From positions 124,001 through 188,000 of the forward strand of contig NZ_BAABWE010000001.1 in the NCBI RefSeq assembly GCF_040371755.1: a DNA stretch of 64,000 bases, written 5' to 3'. Origin of the DNA: Bermanella sp040371755 (GTDB lineage Bacteria > Pseudomonadota > Gammaproteobacteria > Pseudomonadales > Oceanobacteraceae). The translations under genes and the position numbers were made by a program. Below the pieces are notes generated by a model that was given only the letters and a program-made list of their open reading frames with translations, did no database searches and was not told where the DNA came from. This document shows positions 53,757 to 62,898 of the stretch, in pieces; the stretch's first letter is position 1; every line of letters begins with the position of its first letter.

Positions 53757-54641
53757 ATGATTTCTTATATAGAACCCGTATTTAGACCCCCAAGCGAAGC
53801 TCGTTCTTTTATTTTACAGGTAACCAATGGCTGCTCTTGGAATAAATGTACATTCTGTGAGATGTATACAGAAGAACAAAAGAAGTTCAAAGCTCGAAAA
53901 GAAGAAGATATCGAGCAAGATATAATCAAAGTTGCACAAGCTGGCTATCCATTTAACAAGGTCTTTCTAGCTGATGGTGATGCTATGGTACTGCCTATGC
54001 GCAAACTAGTTTCGATTCTTGAGATGATAAAGAAACACTTACCGCAAGTAAGGCGTGTATCGAGCTATTGTCTGCCGCGAAATATTTACAAAAAATCAGT
54101 GGAGGATCTAGCTCAGCTTAAAGAACTGGGTTTGGATATTTTATATGTAGGTTGTGAGTCAGGTGACACTCAAATTCTTGAGTTTGTTAATAAAGGTGAA
54201 ACCTATGAAACCCAGCGTGATGCATTATTAAAAATAAAAGCCGCGGGTTTAAGGTCTTCAGTGATGATTCTAAATGGCTTGGGTGGCCCTAAATATACTG
54301 AGCAGCATGCCATCAATAGTGCTAAGTTGATGAATGAAACCCAGCCTGAATACCTTTCAACCTTAGTGGTTAGCTTCCCGCAGGGGGAGGAGCGCTTCAA
54401 GGAAGGATTTAAACAGGATTGGTCCTTGATGGATCAAACAGGATTATTCCTAGAGTTAAAGCACTTTATCGAACATCTTGAGTTGGAAAAAACAATATTT
54501 CGTAGTGATCATGCCAGTAACTATCTACCCTTGAAGGGTGTATTAGGGCGAAATAAAGCCGACATGCTTGAGCAGATTAATACCGCTCTTTATCAGCCTG
54601 ATCGAATTCGTTTACGTCAGGAATGGCAGCGAGGTCTTTAA
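53757..54641 (+). CDS. Radical SAM protein, CX4CX2C type
   Basis: A 294-residue radical SAM enzyme. The cluster motif near the N-terminus is Cys26-x4-Cys31-x2-Cys34 (NGCSWNKCTFCEMY) instead of the common CX3CX2C; this spacing recurs in a subgroup of uncharacterised radical SAM proteins. The TIM-barrel continues with ADGDAMVLP (SAM-binding side) and YVGCESGDTQILEFVNKGET, resembling Elp3/coproporphyrinogen-oxidase-like members. No auxiliary cluster motif or B12 domain is seen. Its stop overlaps the DUF1285 start by one base (TAATG). Substrate and product are unknown. Confidence 0.88.
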   Translation: MISYIEPVFRPPSEARSFILQVTNGCSWNKCTFCEMYTEEQKKFKARKEEDIEQDIIKVAQAGYPFNKVFLADGDAMVLPMRKLVSILEMIKKHLPQVRRVSSYCLPRNIYKKSVEDLAQLKELGLDILYVGCESGDTQILEFVNKGETYETQRDALLKIKAAGLRSSVMILNGLGGPKYTEQHAINSAKLMNETQPEYLSTLVVSFPQGEERFKEGFKQDWSLMDQTGLFLELKHFIEHLELEKTIFRSDHASNYLPLKGVLGRNKADMLEQINTALYQPDRIRLRQEWQRGL

Positions 54642-55165
54642 TGGATTTGACTGTACTAAGTCAGCAGTTAGGGCGTTTTTTAGACATGCCGTCTCAGTTG
54701 CCACCGATTGATCAGTGGCATCCTGATTTTAGTGGTGATATTGATATTCGCATTGATAAAAATGGTAAGTGGTTTCACGAAGGTGATCCAATTCTTCGTG
54801 AGAAACTTATGCGGCTATTCAGTACTATCTTAAAGTACGAAGGAGGTGAATACTTCTTGGTTACGCCAGTAGAGAAATGGCGCATACAGGTAGAAGATCA
54901 ACCCTTTGTTGCTGTTCTTTCCAATAATATCACCACAGAGATGGGTCAAAACATTGAACTGATTACGAATACAGGTGATGAATTAGTAATTTCTTCTGCG
55001 CATAATTTAGAGATTGATGCTCACGAGGCTCCAAAAGTTCATGTTAGAGCAGGAATGTTCGCTCGATTAAATCGCAACGTTTATTATGATTTGGCATCGA
55101 GTGCCTTAGCTAAAGATGGTAGGTATATGGTTGAAAGTGCAGGGGAGCTGCATCAAATAGGTTAG
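54641..55165 (+). CDS. DUF1285 family protein
   Basis: A 174-residue cytoplasmic protein of the DUF1285 family; homologues are short, two-domain beta proteins of unknown function. The conserved segment DIDIRIDKNGKWFHEGDPILREKLMRLFSTIL (key points WFHEGDPI and RLFSTIL) and YFLVTPVEKWRIQVEDQPF are present. I chose the ATG at 54641 because it overlaps the radical SAM stop (TAATG) with GAGG ahead. Coupling to the radical SAM gene suggests a shared pathway, but no function can be stated. A bidirectional terminator follows. Confidence 0.88.
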   Translation: MDLTVLSQQLGRFLDMPSQLPPIDQWHPDFSGDIDIRIDKNGKWFHEGDPILREKLMRLFSTILKYEGGEYFLVTPVEKWRIQVEDQPFVAVLSNNITTEMGQNIELITNTGDELVISSAHNLEIDAHEAPKVHVRAGMFARLNRNVYYDLASSALAKDGRYMVESAGELHQIG

Positions 55166-55240
55166 TTGGTTAAAATATGTTCCACGGGGAACAAATAATG
55201 AGCAGTTATATATTAAGCCTGTCTTAATTGTTTTGCATAT

Positions 55241-55268
55241 AAAAAAGGAGCCACTGGCTCCTTTTTTT
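55241..55268. terminator. Bidirectional terminator after the DUF1285 and ETF-QO genes
   Basis: AAAAAAGGAGCC and GGCTCCTTTTTT pair around an ACT loop with symmetric A and T runs. Confidence 0.92.
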
Positions 55269-55279
55269 ATTGTCTGAAA

Positions 55280-56923
55280 TTACATATTTGGATAGTTAGG
55301 ACCGCCAGAACCTTCTGGTGTTACCCAGGTGATGTTTTGAGCTGGGTCTTTAATATCACATGTTTTACAGTGTACACAGTTTTGAGAGTTGATCTGGAAG
55401 CGCTGTTCACCGGCTTCATTTTCAACAATTTCATAAACCCCTGCAGGGCAGTAACGCTGCGCAGGCTCATCATATAAAGGAAGGTTCTTCCCTAATGGAA
55501 TGTTGGCATCTGTAAGGCGTAAGTGACATGGCTGATCTTCAGCATGGTTAACGTTACCAATGAATACAGAGTCCAGTTTGGCAAAGCTAATTACACCGTC
55601 TGGTTTAGGGTAATTGATCTTCTTGCACTCAGCTGCAGGCTTAAGTGTCGCGTAATCTGGAGTGGTATCATGCAGTGTAAATGGTAATGGCAGGATATTA
55701 TGGTGAACATAGTTAAATGCACCACCTAAGAACATGCCGAATTTATGCATGGCTGGGCCAAAGTTACGACTATTGTGTAGGTCTTTGTACACCCAAGATG
55801 CTTCAAATGCTTCTGTGTATTCAGTTAGTTCGTCATTTGCACGACCTGACTCAATAGCAGCAATCACCTGTTCTGCAGCAATCATACCGCTCTTCATAGC
55901 AGTGTGTGTGCCTTTGATTTTTGAGAAGTCCAAAGTGCCTGCGTCACAACCAACAATCAAACCACCCGGGAAGGTCATTTTAGGTAAGCTGTTTAAGCCG
56001 CCTTTAGTAATGGCGCGAGCACCATAAGATACGCGCTTGCCACCTTCAAGATACTGCTTCAGTACTGGGTGATGCTTAAGACGTTGAAATTCATCAAATG
56101 GGCTTACGTGCGGGTTAGAGTAAGCAAGGTCGGTAATTAGACCAACAACCACTTGATTGTTTTCCGTGTGGTAAAGGAAAAAGCCGCCTGTAGAGTTTGA
56201 TTCATCTAAAGGCCAGCCAGCGCCGTGTATTACTAGGCCTTCTTTGTGGTTTTCTGGCTTAACATCCCAAAGCTCTTTGATACCGATGCCGTAATGCTGT
56301 GCATCTTTACCTTCATCAAGCTTAAACTCATTAATAAGTTGTTTGCCTAAATGACCGCGACAGCCTTCTGCGAAGATAGTGTATTTACCGCGAAGCTCCA
56401 TGCCAGGCATGTAGTTTTCAGTTTGCTCGCCAGCTTCACTTACACCCATGTCGCCAGTGATAATGCCTTTTACTTGGCCGTTTTCTACGATGTATTCCGC
56501 TGCTGCGAAGCCTGGGTAAATTTCAATCCCTAGGTTTTCAGCTTGCTCGCCTAACCAACGAACAACATTACCAAGGCTGACAATATAATTGCCATCATTG
56601 TGCATTGGCTTGGGGATCATCCAGTTTGGAGATTTAAAACTCTTTTCTTCACCAGTGAAAAAGTAAACTTCATCTTGCTTAACTGGGGTGTTAAGAGGTG
56701 CGCCCATTTCTTTGTAGTCTGGGAAAAGCTCAGCAAGTGCACGATCTTCAATGACAGCACCTGATAAAATATGGCCGCCTACTTCTGCTGCTTTTTCTAC
56801 TAGACAGACAGTTAATTCTTGACCTTTTTCTTGTGCAAGTTGCATAAGACGAATGGCTGTTGATAGGCCAGACGGTCCACCGCCAACAATGACGACGTCA
56901 TATTCCATCGCTTCGCGTTCCAT
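55280..56923 (-). CDS. etfD: Electron transfer flavoprotein-ubiquinone oxidoreductase
   Basis: A 547-residue membrane-associated flavoprotein that passes electrons from reduced ETF, mostly produced by fatty-acid and amino-acid acyl-CoA dehydrogenases, to ubiquinone. The FAD dinucleotide motif is VVIVGGGPSGLSTA (about 10-23), a second flavin motif is GGLIVGCDAGTLD, and the C-terminal 4Fe-4S domain carries CVHCKTCDIKDP. GAGGAG precedes the ATG at 56923. It is divergent from etfBA across a gap containing a palindrome. etfD is the Pseudomonas name; ETF-QO or etfDH is used elsewhere. Confidence 0.96.
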   Translation of the reverse strand: MEREAMEYDVVIVGGGPSGLSTAIRLMQLAQEKGQELTVCLVEKAAEVGGHILSGAVIEDRALAELFPDYKEMGAPLNTPVKQDEVYFFTGEEKSFKSPNWMIPKPMHNDGNYIVSLGNVVRWLGEQAENLGIEIYPGFAAAEYIVENGQVKGIITGDMGVSEAGEQTENYMPGMELRGKYTIFAEGCRGHLGKQLINEFKLDEGKDAQHYGIGIKELWDVKPENHKEGLVIHGAGWPLDESNSTGGFFLYHTENNQVVVGLITDLAYSNPHVSPFDEFQRLKHHPVLKQYLEGGKRVSYGARAITKGGLNSLPKMTFPGGLIVGCDAGTLDFSKIKGTHTAMKSGMIAAEQVIAAIESGRANDELTEYTEAFEASWVYKDLHNSRNFGPAMHKFGMFLGGAFNYVHHNILPLPFTLHDTTPDYATLKPAAECKKINYPKPDGVISFAKLDSVFIGNVNHAEDQPCHLRLTDANIPLGKNLPLYDEPAQRYCPAGVYEIVENEAGEQRFQINSQNCVHCKTCDIKDPAQNITWVTPEGSGGPNYPNM

Positions 56924-57335
56924 TGAACTCTCCTCGTTATCTCAAGCTAACTCAGCCGTTTCTAAGTGTGGGCTGTGATTAAAATGCGGCCAAATGAGCC
57001 AAAAAATTCGCCGTAGTATACTGATTTACTTGGGTTTCGCCAAATTTAATGGCCGAGTGAAAAATAGGGGATTGGCTATTTATAACTAATTAAATAACAA
57101 ATCGTCATAATCAGACTAGCATTCAAACGCGCGTTTGAATAGAATCTCTTCCCACAAATGTATCGTTAAGTAGAACTTTAATATCGACTGCTTATTAAAT
57201 CGTCAACTTGGTGGTGTTTATTGACCTTATAGTTATTTAGGTTCAATATATGCACCCCCTTGTAGGCGGCTGATAATTTTTCCGAGAAATAAGTCGTTCT
57301 ACTTTCTTAAATCCACTCAACTTGACGGGGAATCT
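56924..57335. other. 412-bp divergent control region of the ETF genes
   Basis: The only strong signal in this gap between etfD and etfB is the perfect palindrome at 57121-57140, listed separately. Weak -35/-10-like elements exist on both strands, including TTGACC at about 57220 on the plus strand, but spacing is poor. No ORF, RNA gene or terminator is seen. Confidence 0.65.
57121..57140. promoter_or_regulatory. PsrA-like operator palindrome between etfD and etfBA
   Basis: A perfect 20-base palindrome (half-site ATTCAAACGC) contains CAAAC-N4-GTTTG, the core bound by the TetR-family fatty-acid regulator PsrA in Pseudomonas (established for that family, where ETF genes are among its targets). 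It lies about 195 bases from both start codons, in a position to control both directions. No psrA gene is in the window. Confidence 0.65.
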
Positions 57336-58085
57336 ATGAAGGTTCTTGTAGCTGTTAAGCGTGTAATTGATTACAACGTAAAAGTGCGCGTTAAGGCTGA
57401 TAATTCTGACGTTGATCTGACCAACGTTAAGATGGCCATGAATCCATTTTGTGAAATCGCAGTAGAAGAAGCGGTACGCCTTAAAGAAAAAGGTGTAGCC
57501 ACTGAAATTATTGTTGTTTCCATTGGGCCTAAAGTTGCTCAAGAGCAAATTCGTACTGCTCTTGCATTAGGTGCTGATCGCGGCATCCTAGTAGAAACTG
57601 AAGAAAAACTAGAGTCTTTATCTGTTGCTAAAACACTTAAAGCCATTGTTGAAAAAGAACAACCTCAACTAGTTATTCTTGGTAAGCAAACTATTGATAA
57701 CGACAACAACCAAACTGGTCAAATGCTTGGTGCATTAACTGGTATGCCTCAGGGTACTTTCGCCTCTGAAGTTGCGGTTGATGGCGACAAAGTGAATGTT
57801 ACTCGTGAAATCGACGGCGGTCTTCGTACTGTAGGTTTAACTCTGCCTGCAATCGTTACTACTGACCTTCGTTTGAATGAGCCTCGCTATGCTTCTCTAC
57901 CAAACATCATGAAAGCTAAGCGTAAGCCATTAGAAGTAGTGTCTGCTGCTGATCTTGGTGTAGAAATCAAATCTACTCAAACTCTAGTTAAAGTTGAGCC
58001 GCCTGCTGAGCGTTCTGCTGGTATTAAAGTAGCAAGCGTTGATGAACTAGTTGAAAAACTTAAGACTGAAGCGAAGGTGCTGTAA
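57336..58085 (+). CDS. etfB: Electron transfer flavoprotein beta subunit
   Basis: A 249-residue subunit of the heterodimeric ETF that accepts electrons from acyl-CoA dehydrogenases. Features: MKVLVAVKRVIDYNVKVRVK at the start, NPFCEIAVEEAVRLKEKG, LGKQTIDNDNNQTGQMLGALTGMPQGT (AMP-binding and recognition region) and LRLNEPRYASLPNIMKAKRKPLE, the recognition-loop motif of EtfB. It overlaps etfA by one base (TAATG). ACGGGGA precedes the ATG. Confidence 0.97.
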   Translation: MKVLVAVKRVIDYNVKVRVKADNSDVDLTNVKMAMNPFCEIAVEEAVRLKEKGVATEIIVVSIGPKVAQEQIRTALALGADRGILVETEEKLESLSVAKTLKAIVEKEQPQLVILGKQTIDNDNNQTGQMLGALTGMPQGTFASEVAVDGDKVNVTREIDGGLRTVGLTLPAIVTTDLRLNEPRYASLPNIMKAKRKPLEVVSAADLGVEIKSTQTLVKVEPPAERSAGIKVASVDELVEKLKTEAKVL

Positions 58086-59014
58086 TGGGTATATTAGTTG
58101 TTGCTGAACACGATAACGCTACCCTTAAGGGTGCGACTTTAAACACAATCGCTGCCGCTAAAGCGATTGGTGGTGATATTGATGTATTGGTTGCTGGCCA
58201 AGGTTGTCAAGCTGCTGCCGATGCAGCTGCAAAAGCTGAAGGCGTAAGCAAGGTAATCCTTGTTGATGATGCAGCTTACGCTCAGCAGCTTGGTGAGCCT
58301 ATGGGTGATCTAGTTGCTGAATTAGGTAAAGGCTATAGCCACATCCTAGTTGCTGCTACAACCACAGGTAAGGATTTCTTACCTCGTACGGCTGCCTTGC
58401 TAGATGTAAATATGATCTCTGAGATCGTTGCAGTTGTTTCTGCAGATACGTTCCAGCGTCCTATCTATGCAGGTAACGCCATTGCAACCGTTCAATCTAG
58501 CGATGCAGTGAAAGTAATCACTGTTCGTGCAACTGGTTTTGATCCGGTTGCAGCTGAAGGCGGTTCTGCTGCTATTGAAGCTGGCAATGCTGTTGCTGAC
58601 AAGGGCATTTCTGCTTTTGTTGGTGAAGAGCTAGCTAAATCTGATCGCCCTGAGCTAACGTCTGCTGATATCATCATTTCTGGTGGTCGTGGCATGCAAA
58701 ATGGCGATAACTTTGAAATGCTTTACAAGGTAGCTGATAAGATCGGCGCTGGTGTAGGTGCATCTCGTGCAGCAGTTGATGCTGGTTTCGTACCTAACGA
58801 CATGCAGGTTGGTCAAACGGGTAAAATCGTTGCACCAAACCTATATGTTGCAGTTGGTATCTCTGGTGCTATTCAGCATTTGGCAGGTATGAAGGACTCT
58901 AAAGTCATTGTTGCTATCAACAAAGACGAAGAAGCGCCTATCTTCCAAGTGGCTGACTATGGCCTAGTGGCTGATTTATTTGAAGCCATTCCAGAGCTAG
59001 ATAGCAAGCTTTAA
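58085..59014 (+). CDS. etfA: Electron transfer flavoprotein alpha subunit
   Basis: A 309-residue FAD-binding partner of EtfB. The C-terminal FAD domain contains the family signature YVAVGISGAIQHLAGMKDSKVIVAINKDEEAPIF, of which ISGAIQH and AINKD are the key contacts, plus SGGRGMQ and GASRAAVDAGFVP. Electrons pass from EtfAB to the etfD product. Codon use is strongly biased to common codons, suggesting high expression. A strong terminator ends the operon. Confidence 0.97.
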   Translation: MGILVVAEHDNATLKGATLNTIAAAKAIGGDIDVLVAGQGCQAAADAAAKAEGVSKVILVDDAAYAQQLGEPMGDLVAELGKGYSHILVAATTTGKDFLPRTAALLDVNMISEIVAVVSADTFQRPIYAGNAIATVQSSDAVKVITVRATGFDPVAAEGGSAAIEAGNAVADKGISAFVGEELAKSDRPELTSADIIISGGRGMQNGDNFEMLYKVADKIGAGVGASRAAVDAGFVPNDMQVGQTGKIVAPNLYVAVGISGAIQHLAGMKDSKVIVAINKDEEAPIFQVADYGLVADLFEAIPELDSKL

Positions 59015-59031
59015 TAGTTGTCTTACTCGTC

Positions 59032-59060
59032 AAAAAAGCCCGGTTTATCCGGGCTTTTTT
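59032..59060 (+). terminator. Rho-independent terminator of etfBA
   Basis: AAAAAAGCCCGG and CCGGGCTTTTTT form a 12-bp stem around a short TTTAT loop, followed by GTG. Confidence 0.93.
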
Positions 59061-59089
59061 GTGTTTGTTATATTTTCCGCGTATTTAGT

Positions 59090-59098
59090 TGGTATAAT
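59090..59098 (+). promoter_or_regulatory. Extended -10 promoter of the gsp operon
   Basis: TGG-TATAAT gives a perfect -10 with the TGn extension and no good -35 at 17 bases, the pattern of an extended -10 promoter. It lies about 85 bases before the gspE start. Confidence 0.55.
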
Positions 59099-59109
59099 GG
59101 TAATAGTTC

Positions 59110-59127
59110 GTTTCAAAAAAATGAAAC
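59110..59127 (+). repeat. Inverted repeat in the gspE leader
   Basis: GTTTCA and TGAAAC flank six A residues, directly downstream of the extended -10 promoter. It could be a regulator site or a weak mRNA hairpin; no T run follows. Confidence 0.5.
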
Positions 59128-59180
59128 TTGGCTGTACACTAGCAGTCTATTAGATCCCGATAATAATAAGTGAAGTAGAA

Positions 59181-60668
59181 GTGGAATCTGTTGAAGTTAA
59201 AACGTCACCTGAGCGCCTACCTTACGGGTTTGCAAAACGCTTTGGCCTAGTGGCCCAAAATCAGCCCGATAACTCATACCTTGTTTGGCATAAAGAAACT
59301 ACGCCGAATCAAGCTTTTACTGAGTGCCTACGCGTGCTTCCGGGAGTTGTTAAGTTTGAAGCTGTATCAGATGATGACTTCGATACCCAGTTAGCTCGCA
59401 TCTATCAAGAATCCGCCGATAGCCGTGAAGCCATGGAGGAGCTAGGCGAAGACCTTGACCTTGCTAGCTTAGCCAATGCTATTAACGAAACCTCCGATCT
59501 TCTAGAACAAGAAGATGACGCACCTATTGTGCGCCTAATAAACGGCATATTAACCGATGCCGTAAAACGTAACGCCTCCGATATTCACATAGAAACCTTT
59601 GAAAAACGCTTGGTTGTGCGCTCTCGCGTAGATGGCGTATTACAAGAGGTGTTAGAGCCAAGACGAGCATTAGCCCCCTTGTTAGTTAGCCGTATTAAAG
59701 TTATGTCTAAGTTAGACATTGCTGAGAAACGCATACCACAAGATGGGCGCATAGCATTAAGAGTGGCAGGCAGAGAGGTAGATGTACGGGTATCAACTAT
59801 GCCATCTAGCCATGGTGAGCGTGTTGTAATGCGATTATTGGACAAGCAAGCAGGCCGCTTAAATCTGGGCCAGTTGGGCATGAAAGGTGATAACCTCAAG
59901 CGTCTTTTGAATATCATTCATAAACCTCATGGCATTATCTTAGTAACTGGACCTACTGGTTCAGGTAAAACAACAACCCTATATGCCTCATTAAGCGAAC
60001 TAAACGACAAATCACGTAATATTCTTACGGTAGAGGACCCTGTTGAATACAGTCTTGCTGGCATCGGTCAAACACAGGTAAATACTAAAGTAGACATGAC
60101 TTTTGCTCGTGGTCTTCGCGCCATACTTCGCCAAGACCCAGATGTTGTTATGATTGGCGAAATTCGTGACCGAGAAACTGTAGAAATAGCAGTACAAGCG
60201 TCATTAACTGGCCACATGGTTTTATCTACATTGCACACCAATACAGCCGTAGGTGCTGTAACTCGTATTCAGGATATGGGGGTTGAGCCATTCCTATTGG
60301 CCTCTAGCTTGGTAGGTGTGGTTGCCCAGCGTCTTGTACGTACCTTGTGCCACGAATGCAAAACGCCGTATTTAGCAGATGAAGCAGAAAACGAGTTGCT
60401 GGGTTTTGCACAAGATGCAAAAACAACGATTTATCATGCCGGTGGGTGTGCTGAATGTGGCGGCTCTGGCTATAAAGGCCGACGTGGTATATATGAAATC
60501 ATCGAGATTGACGATGATATGAAGACCCTTATACATAACGGCGCTGGAGAGATAGAGCTTAATCGCCATGCCCGTAAACAAAGCAATAGCATTCAGCAAG
60601 ACGGCTTGCAAAAAGTCATCGAAGGGGAAACCACCCTAGAAGAAGTACTACGAGTAACTAAGGCGTAA
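59181..60668 (+). CDS. gspE: Type II secretion ATPase GspE
   Basis: A 495-residue hexameric ATPase that powers pseudopilus assembly in the type II secretion system. Order: N-terminal domain binding GspL (about 1-100), the GspE core with Walker A GPTGSGKTT, Asp box and Walker B (ILRQDPDVVMIGEIRDRET), and the zinc-binding CHEC...CAEC tetracysteine motif typical of GspE rather than pilus ATPases. The start is a GTG at 59181. It is the first gene of the cluster here; gspC and gspD are not upstream, since etfA precedes it. Confidence 0.96.
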   Translation: MESVEVKTSPERLPYGFAKRFGLVAQNQPDNSYLVWHKETTPNQAFTECLRVLPGVVKFEAVSDDDFDTQLARIYQESADSREAMEELGEDLDLASLANAINETSDLLEQEDDAPIVRLINGILTDAVKRNASDIHIETFEKRLVVRSRVDGVLQEVLEPRRALAPLLVSRIKVMSKLDIAEKRIPQDGRIALRVAGREVDVRVSTMPSSHGERVVMRLLDKQAGRLNLGQLGMKGDNLKRLLNIIHKPHGIILVTGPTGSGKTTTLYASLSELNDKSRNILTVEDPVEYSLAGIGQTQVNTKVDMTFARGLRAILRQDPDVVMIGEIRDRETVEIAVQASLTGHMVLSTLHTNTAVGAVTRIQDMGVEPFLLASSLVGVVAQRLVRTLCHECKTPYLADEAENELLGFAQDAKTTIYHAGGCAECGGSGYKGRRGIYEIIEIDDDMKTLIHNGAGEIELNRHARKQSNSIQQDGLQKVIEGETTLEEVLRVTKA

Positions 60669-60670
60669 TC

Positions 60671-61888
60671 ATGGCAGCATTTGAATACAAAGCCTTAGAC
60701 GCCAATGGCAGACAAAAGAAAGGGGTCATCGAAGCCGATAGCCCAAGGCAGGTTCGCCAGCAACTACGTGATAAGCAGCTTATGCCTGTCTCGGTTGAAC
60801 AAAGTACGTCTAATCAAAACTCTGAAAAGCCATTCAGCAAACTTTTTAAACGAGCCATTTCTGTTGCTGATTTAGCTATGTTAACGCGCCAGCTTTCCAC
60901 TTTAATTGGTGCGGGATTGCCAATTGAAGAAGCCCTAAAGGCAACGGCCGAGCAAACAGAAAAAAAACGCATTCAATCTATGATTTTATCTATTCGCTCT
61001 AAAGTTTTAGAAGGGCACAGCCTTGCTAATGCACTAAACGAATACGATTATGCTTTCCCAATGCTGTATCGCGCAACCGTCGCTGCTGGTGAACACGCAG
61101 GACACCTTGATACTGTTTTGGTCAGACTGGCTGATTACATGGAAGTCAGTCAAGTTAATCAACAAAAAATTAAATTAGCGGCTGTATATCCCATTATTTT
61201 GTGCGTAGTTGCAATTGGTATTGTGGTTTTATTGTTGACGCTTGTAGTGCCTGACATTGTCGAAGTTTTTGTTAAAAACGGTCAAGAACTACCTACACTT
61301 ACGCAGGTGATGATTAATTCCAGTGACTTTTTAGTGGACCATTGGATAAAACTTATCATTGTATTTTCAGGTACCATATTTGGTTTTTTATGGGCGATAA
61401 AAAAAGATCACATTAAAAAGAAATATCATCATGCAATGATCCATATGCCGTTTATTGGCAAAATGGTTAAAGGCTTTAATACCTCACGCTTTATTAGTAC
61501 GTTAGCTATCTTAAATTCAAGTGGTGTCCCTCTTGTTGAGGCCATGAAAATAGCTGGCCAAGTAGTAGGTAATGTCATTATTCAAGAGAAGCTAACCGTT
61601 GCTTGCCAGCAGGTAACCGAAGGTGGCAGTCTTCATCAAGCGCTAAAAGAAACGGGTGTATTTCCCATTATGATGTTACATATGATTGCCAGCGGCGAAT
61701 CCAGTGGCGAGCTTGACTCTATGCTAGAGCGTACCGCTAAAAATCAGGAAACAGATTTACAAAACACCATTACAACATTAGTCAGTATGTTTGAACCTAT
61801 CATGCTATTAGTAATGGGTGGGGTGGTAGTGTTAATTGTGATAGCAATTATGCTACCAATTTTAAATATGAATCAAATGATTGGATAA
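60671..61888 (+). CDS. gspF: Type II secretion inner-membrane protein GspF
   Basis: A 405-residue polytopic platform protein with two homologous T2SSF domains (about 70-195 and 270-395) and three main transmembrane helices (near 170-190, 225-245 and 375-395). It begins MAAFEYKALDANGRQKKGVIEADSPRQVRQ, the family start. It connects the ATPase to the pseudopilus. It begins 2 bases after the gspE stop. Confidence 0.96.
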   Translation: MAAFEYKALDANGRQKKGVIEADSPRQVRQQLRDKQLMPVSVEQSTSNQNSEKPFSKLFKRAISVADLAMLTRQLSTLIGAGLPIEEALKATAEQTEKKRIQSMILSIRSKVLEGHSLANALNEYDYAFPMLYRATVAAGEHAGHLDTVLVRLADYMEVSQVNQQKIKLAAVYPIILCVVAIGIVVLLLTLVVPDIVEVFVKNGQELPTLTQVMINSSDFLVDHWIKLIIVFSGTIFGFLWAIKKDHIKKKYHHAMIHMPFIGKMVKGFNTSRFISTLAILNSSGVPLVEAMKIAGQVVGNVIIQEKLTVACQQVTEGGSLHQALKETGVFPIMMLHMIASGESSGELDSMLERTAKNQETDLQNTITTLVSMFEPIMLLVMGGVVVLIVIAIMLPILNMNQMIG

Positions 61889-61905
61889 CAAAAAAGGAAA
61901 TAATA

Positions 61906-62319
61906 ATGAAAAGACAATCAGGTTTTACCTTAATTGAAATAATGGTAGTGCTAGCCATTTTAGCAGGCCTTGTGGCTATGGTTGCCCCTAATATCATTGG
62001 AGAGGCAGGGGCGGCTCGTGTCAAAACAGCCAAAGCGGAAATGGCAAACATCTCTCAAGCTTTAGATATTTATAAACTTGATAACTTTAGTTACCCATCT
62101 ACTTCTCAAGGTCTAGAAGCATTAGTGTCTAAGCCATCAGGAAGCCCTGAGCCTAAAAACTATAAGTCTGGTGGTTATATGAAAAAGCTACCTATCGACC
62201 CTTGGGGCAATCCTTACCTGTACTTTTCTAAGAGCGGTAAATATGAAATTGTCTCTTTTGGTGCTGACGGCGAAGAAGGCGGCGAAGAAGACAACGCAGA
62301 CATTAGCTCAAACGATTAA
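61906..62319 (+). CDS. gspG: Type II secretion major pseudopilin GspG
   Basis: A 137-residue prepilin. The leader MKRQSG is cut before Phe7 by the prepilin peptidase, with Glu11 at position +5 of FTLIEIMVV. The GspG features YPSTSQGLEALV, LPIDPWGNPYLY and the acidic calcium-binding C-terminus FGADGEEGGEED follow. GspG forms the pseudopilus shaft that pushes substrates outward. AAAAGGAAA precedes the ATG. Confidence 0.96.
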   Translation: MKRQSGFTLIEIMVVLAILAGLVAMVAPNIIGEAGAARVKTAKAEMANISQALDIYKLDNFSYPSTSQGLEALVSKPSGSPEPKNYKSGGYMKKLPIDPWGNPYLYFSKSGKYEIVSFGADGEEGGEEDNADISSND

Positions 62320-62325
62320 TGCATA

Positions 62326-62898
62326 ATGCGCCGTCATAATTCAGGTTTTACATTAATAGAAATTTTAGTGGTACTGGTCATTATAGCCTTATTGGTTTCA
62401 ATGGCCTCACTGAATACCTCTCATGACGGCCGTATTAATGAAATAAAATCAGAAGCTGAAAAGTTAAAGTTTTTATTAGAGGCCTCAGCGGATGAGGCTC
62501 TTTTTAATAATAAAAATATAGGCTTTGAATTTGCAAAAACTGAATTCACACCATTCTCTTACGAAATTCAAACACCTGCAACCACAGCCGATAGTACAAG
62601 TGAAGATGAAATAATTAGTAGTTGGAATGGTTATACTGGAAAATATATTCAGCATTATATACTGCCTGAGTCCATGTACTTAGAGTTAAGTGTGGAGGGT
62701 CAAGAACTACAATTACCCTATGTTTTAAAGCAAGACAAAAAACAAGAAGAGATTAAACCAGTCTTTTTTATGATGGCATCGGGGGAGCAAACACCAATAC
62801 AACTTAAAATTCAAATGGAAGATTATGACGGCTACGCCACAGTAAGGGGTGATGGCATGGGCCGTTTCTTTTATGAGGTGCACAATGAAGAGCAATAA
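62326..62898 (+). CDS. gspH: Type II secretion minor pseudopilin GspH
   Basis: A 190-residue pseudopilin with leader MRRHNSG and mature start FTLIEILVVLVIIALLVSMASL. After the N-terminal helix the soluble part contains a FEFAKTEFTPFSYEIQ strand region typical of GspH. It joins the shaft to the GspIJK tip. It begins 6 bases after gspG and overlaps gspI by 14 bases. Confidence 0.88.
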   Translation: MRRHNSGFTLIEILVVLVIIALLVSMASLNTSHDGRINEIKSEAEKLKFLLEASADEALFNNKNIGFEFAKTEFTPFSYEIQTPATTADSTSEDEIISSWNGYTGKYIQHYILPESMYLELSVEGQELQLPYVLKQDKKQEEIKPVFFMMASGEQTPIQLKIQMEDYDGYATVRGDGMGRFFYEVHNEEQ

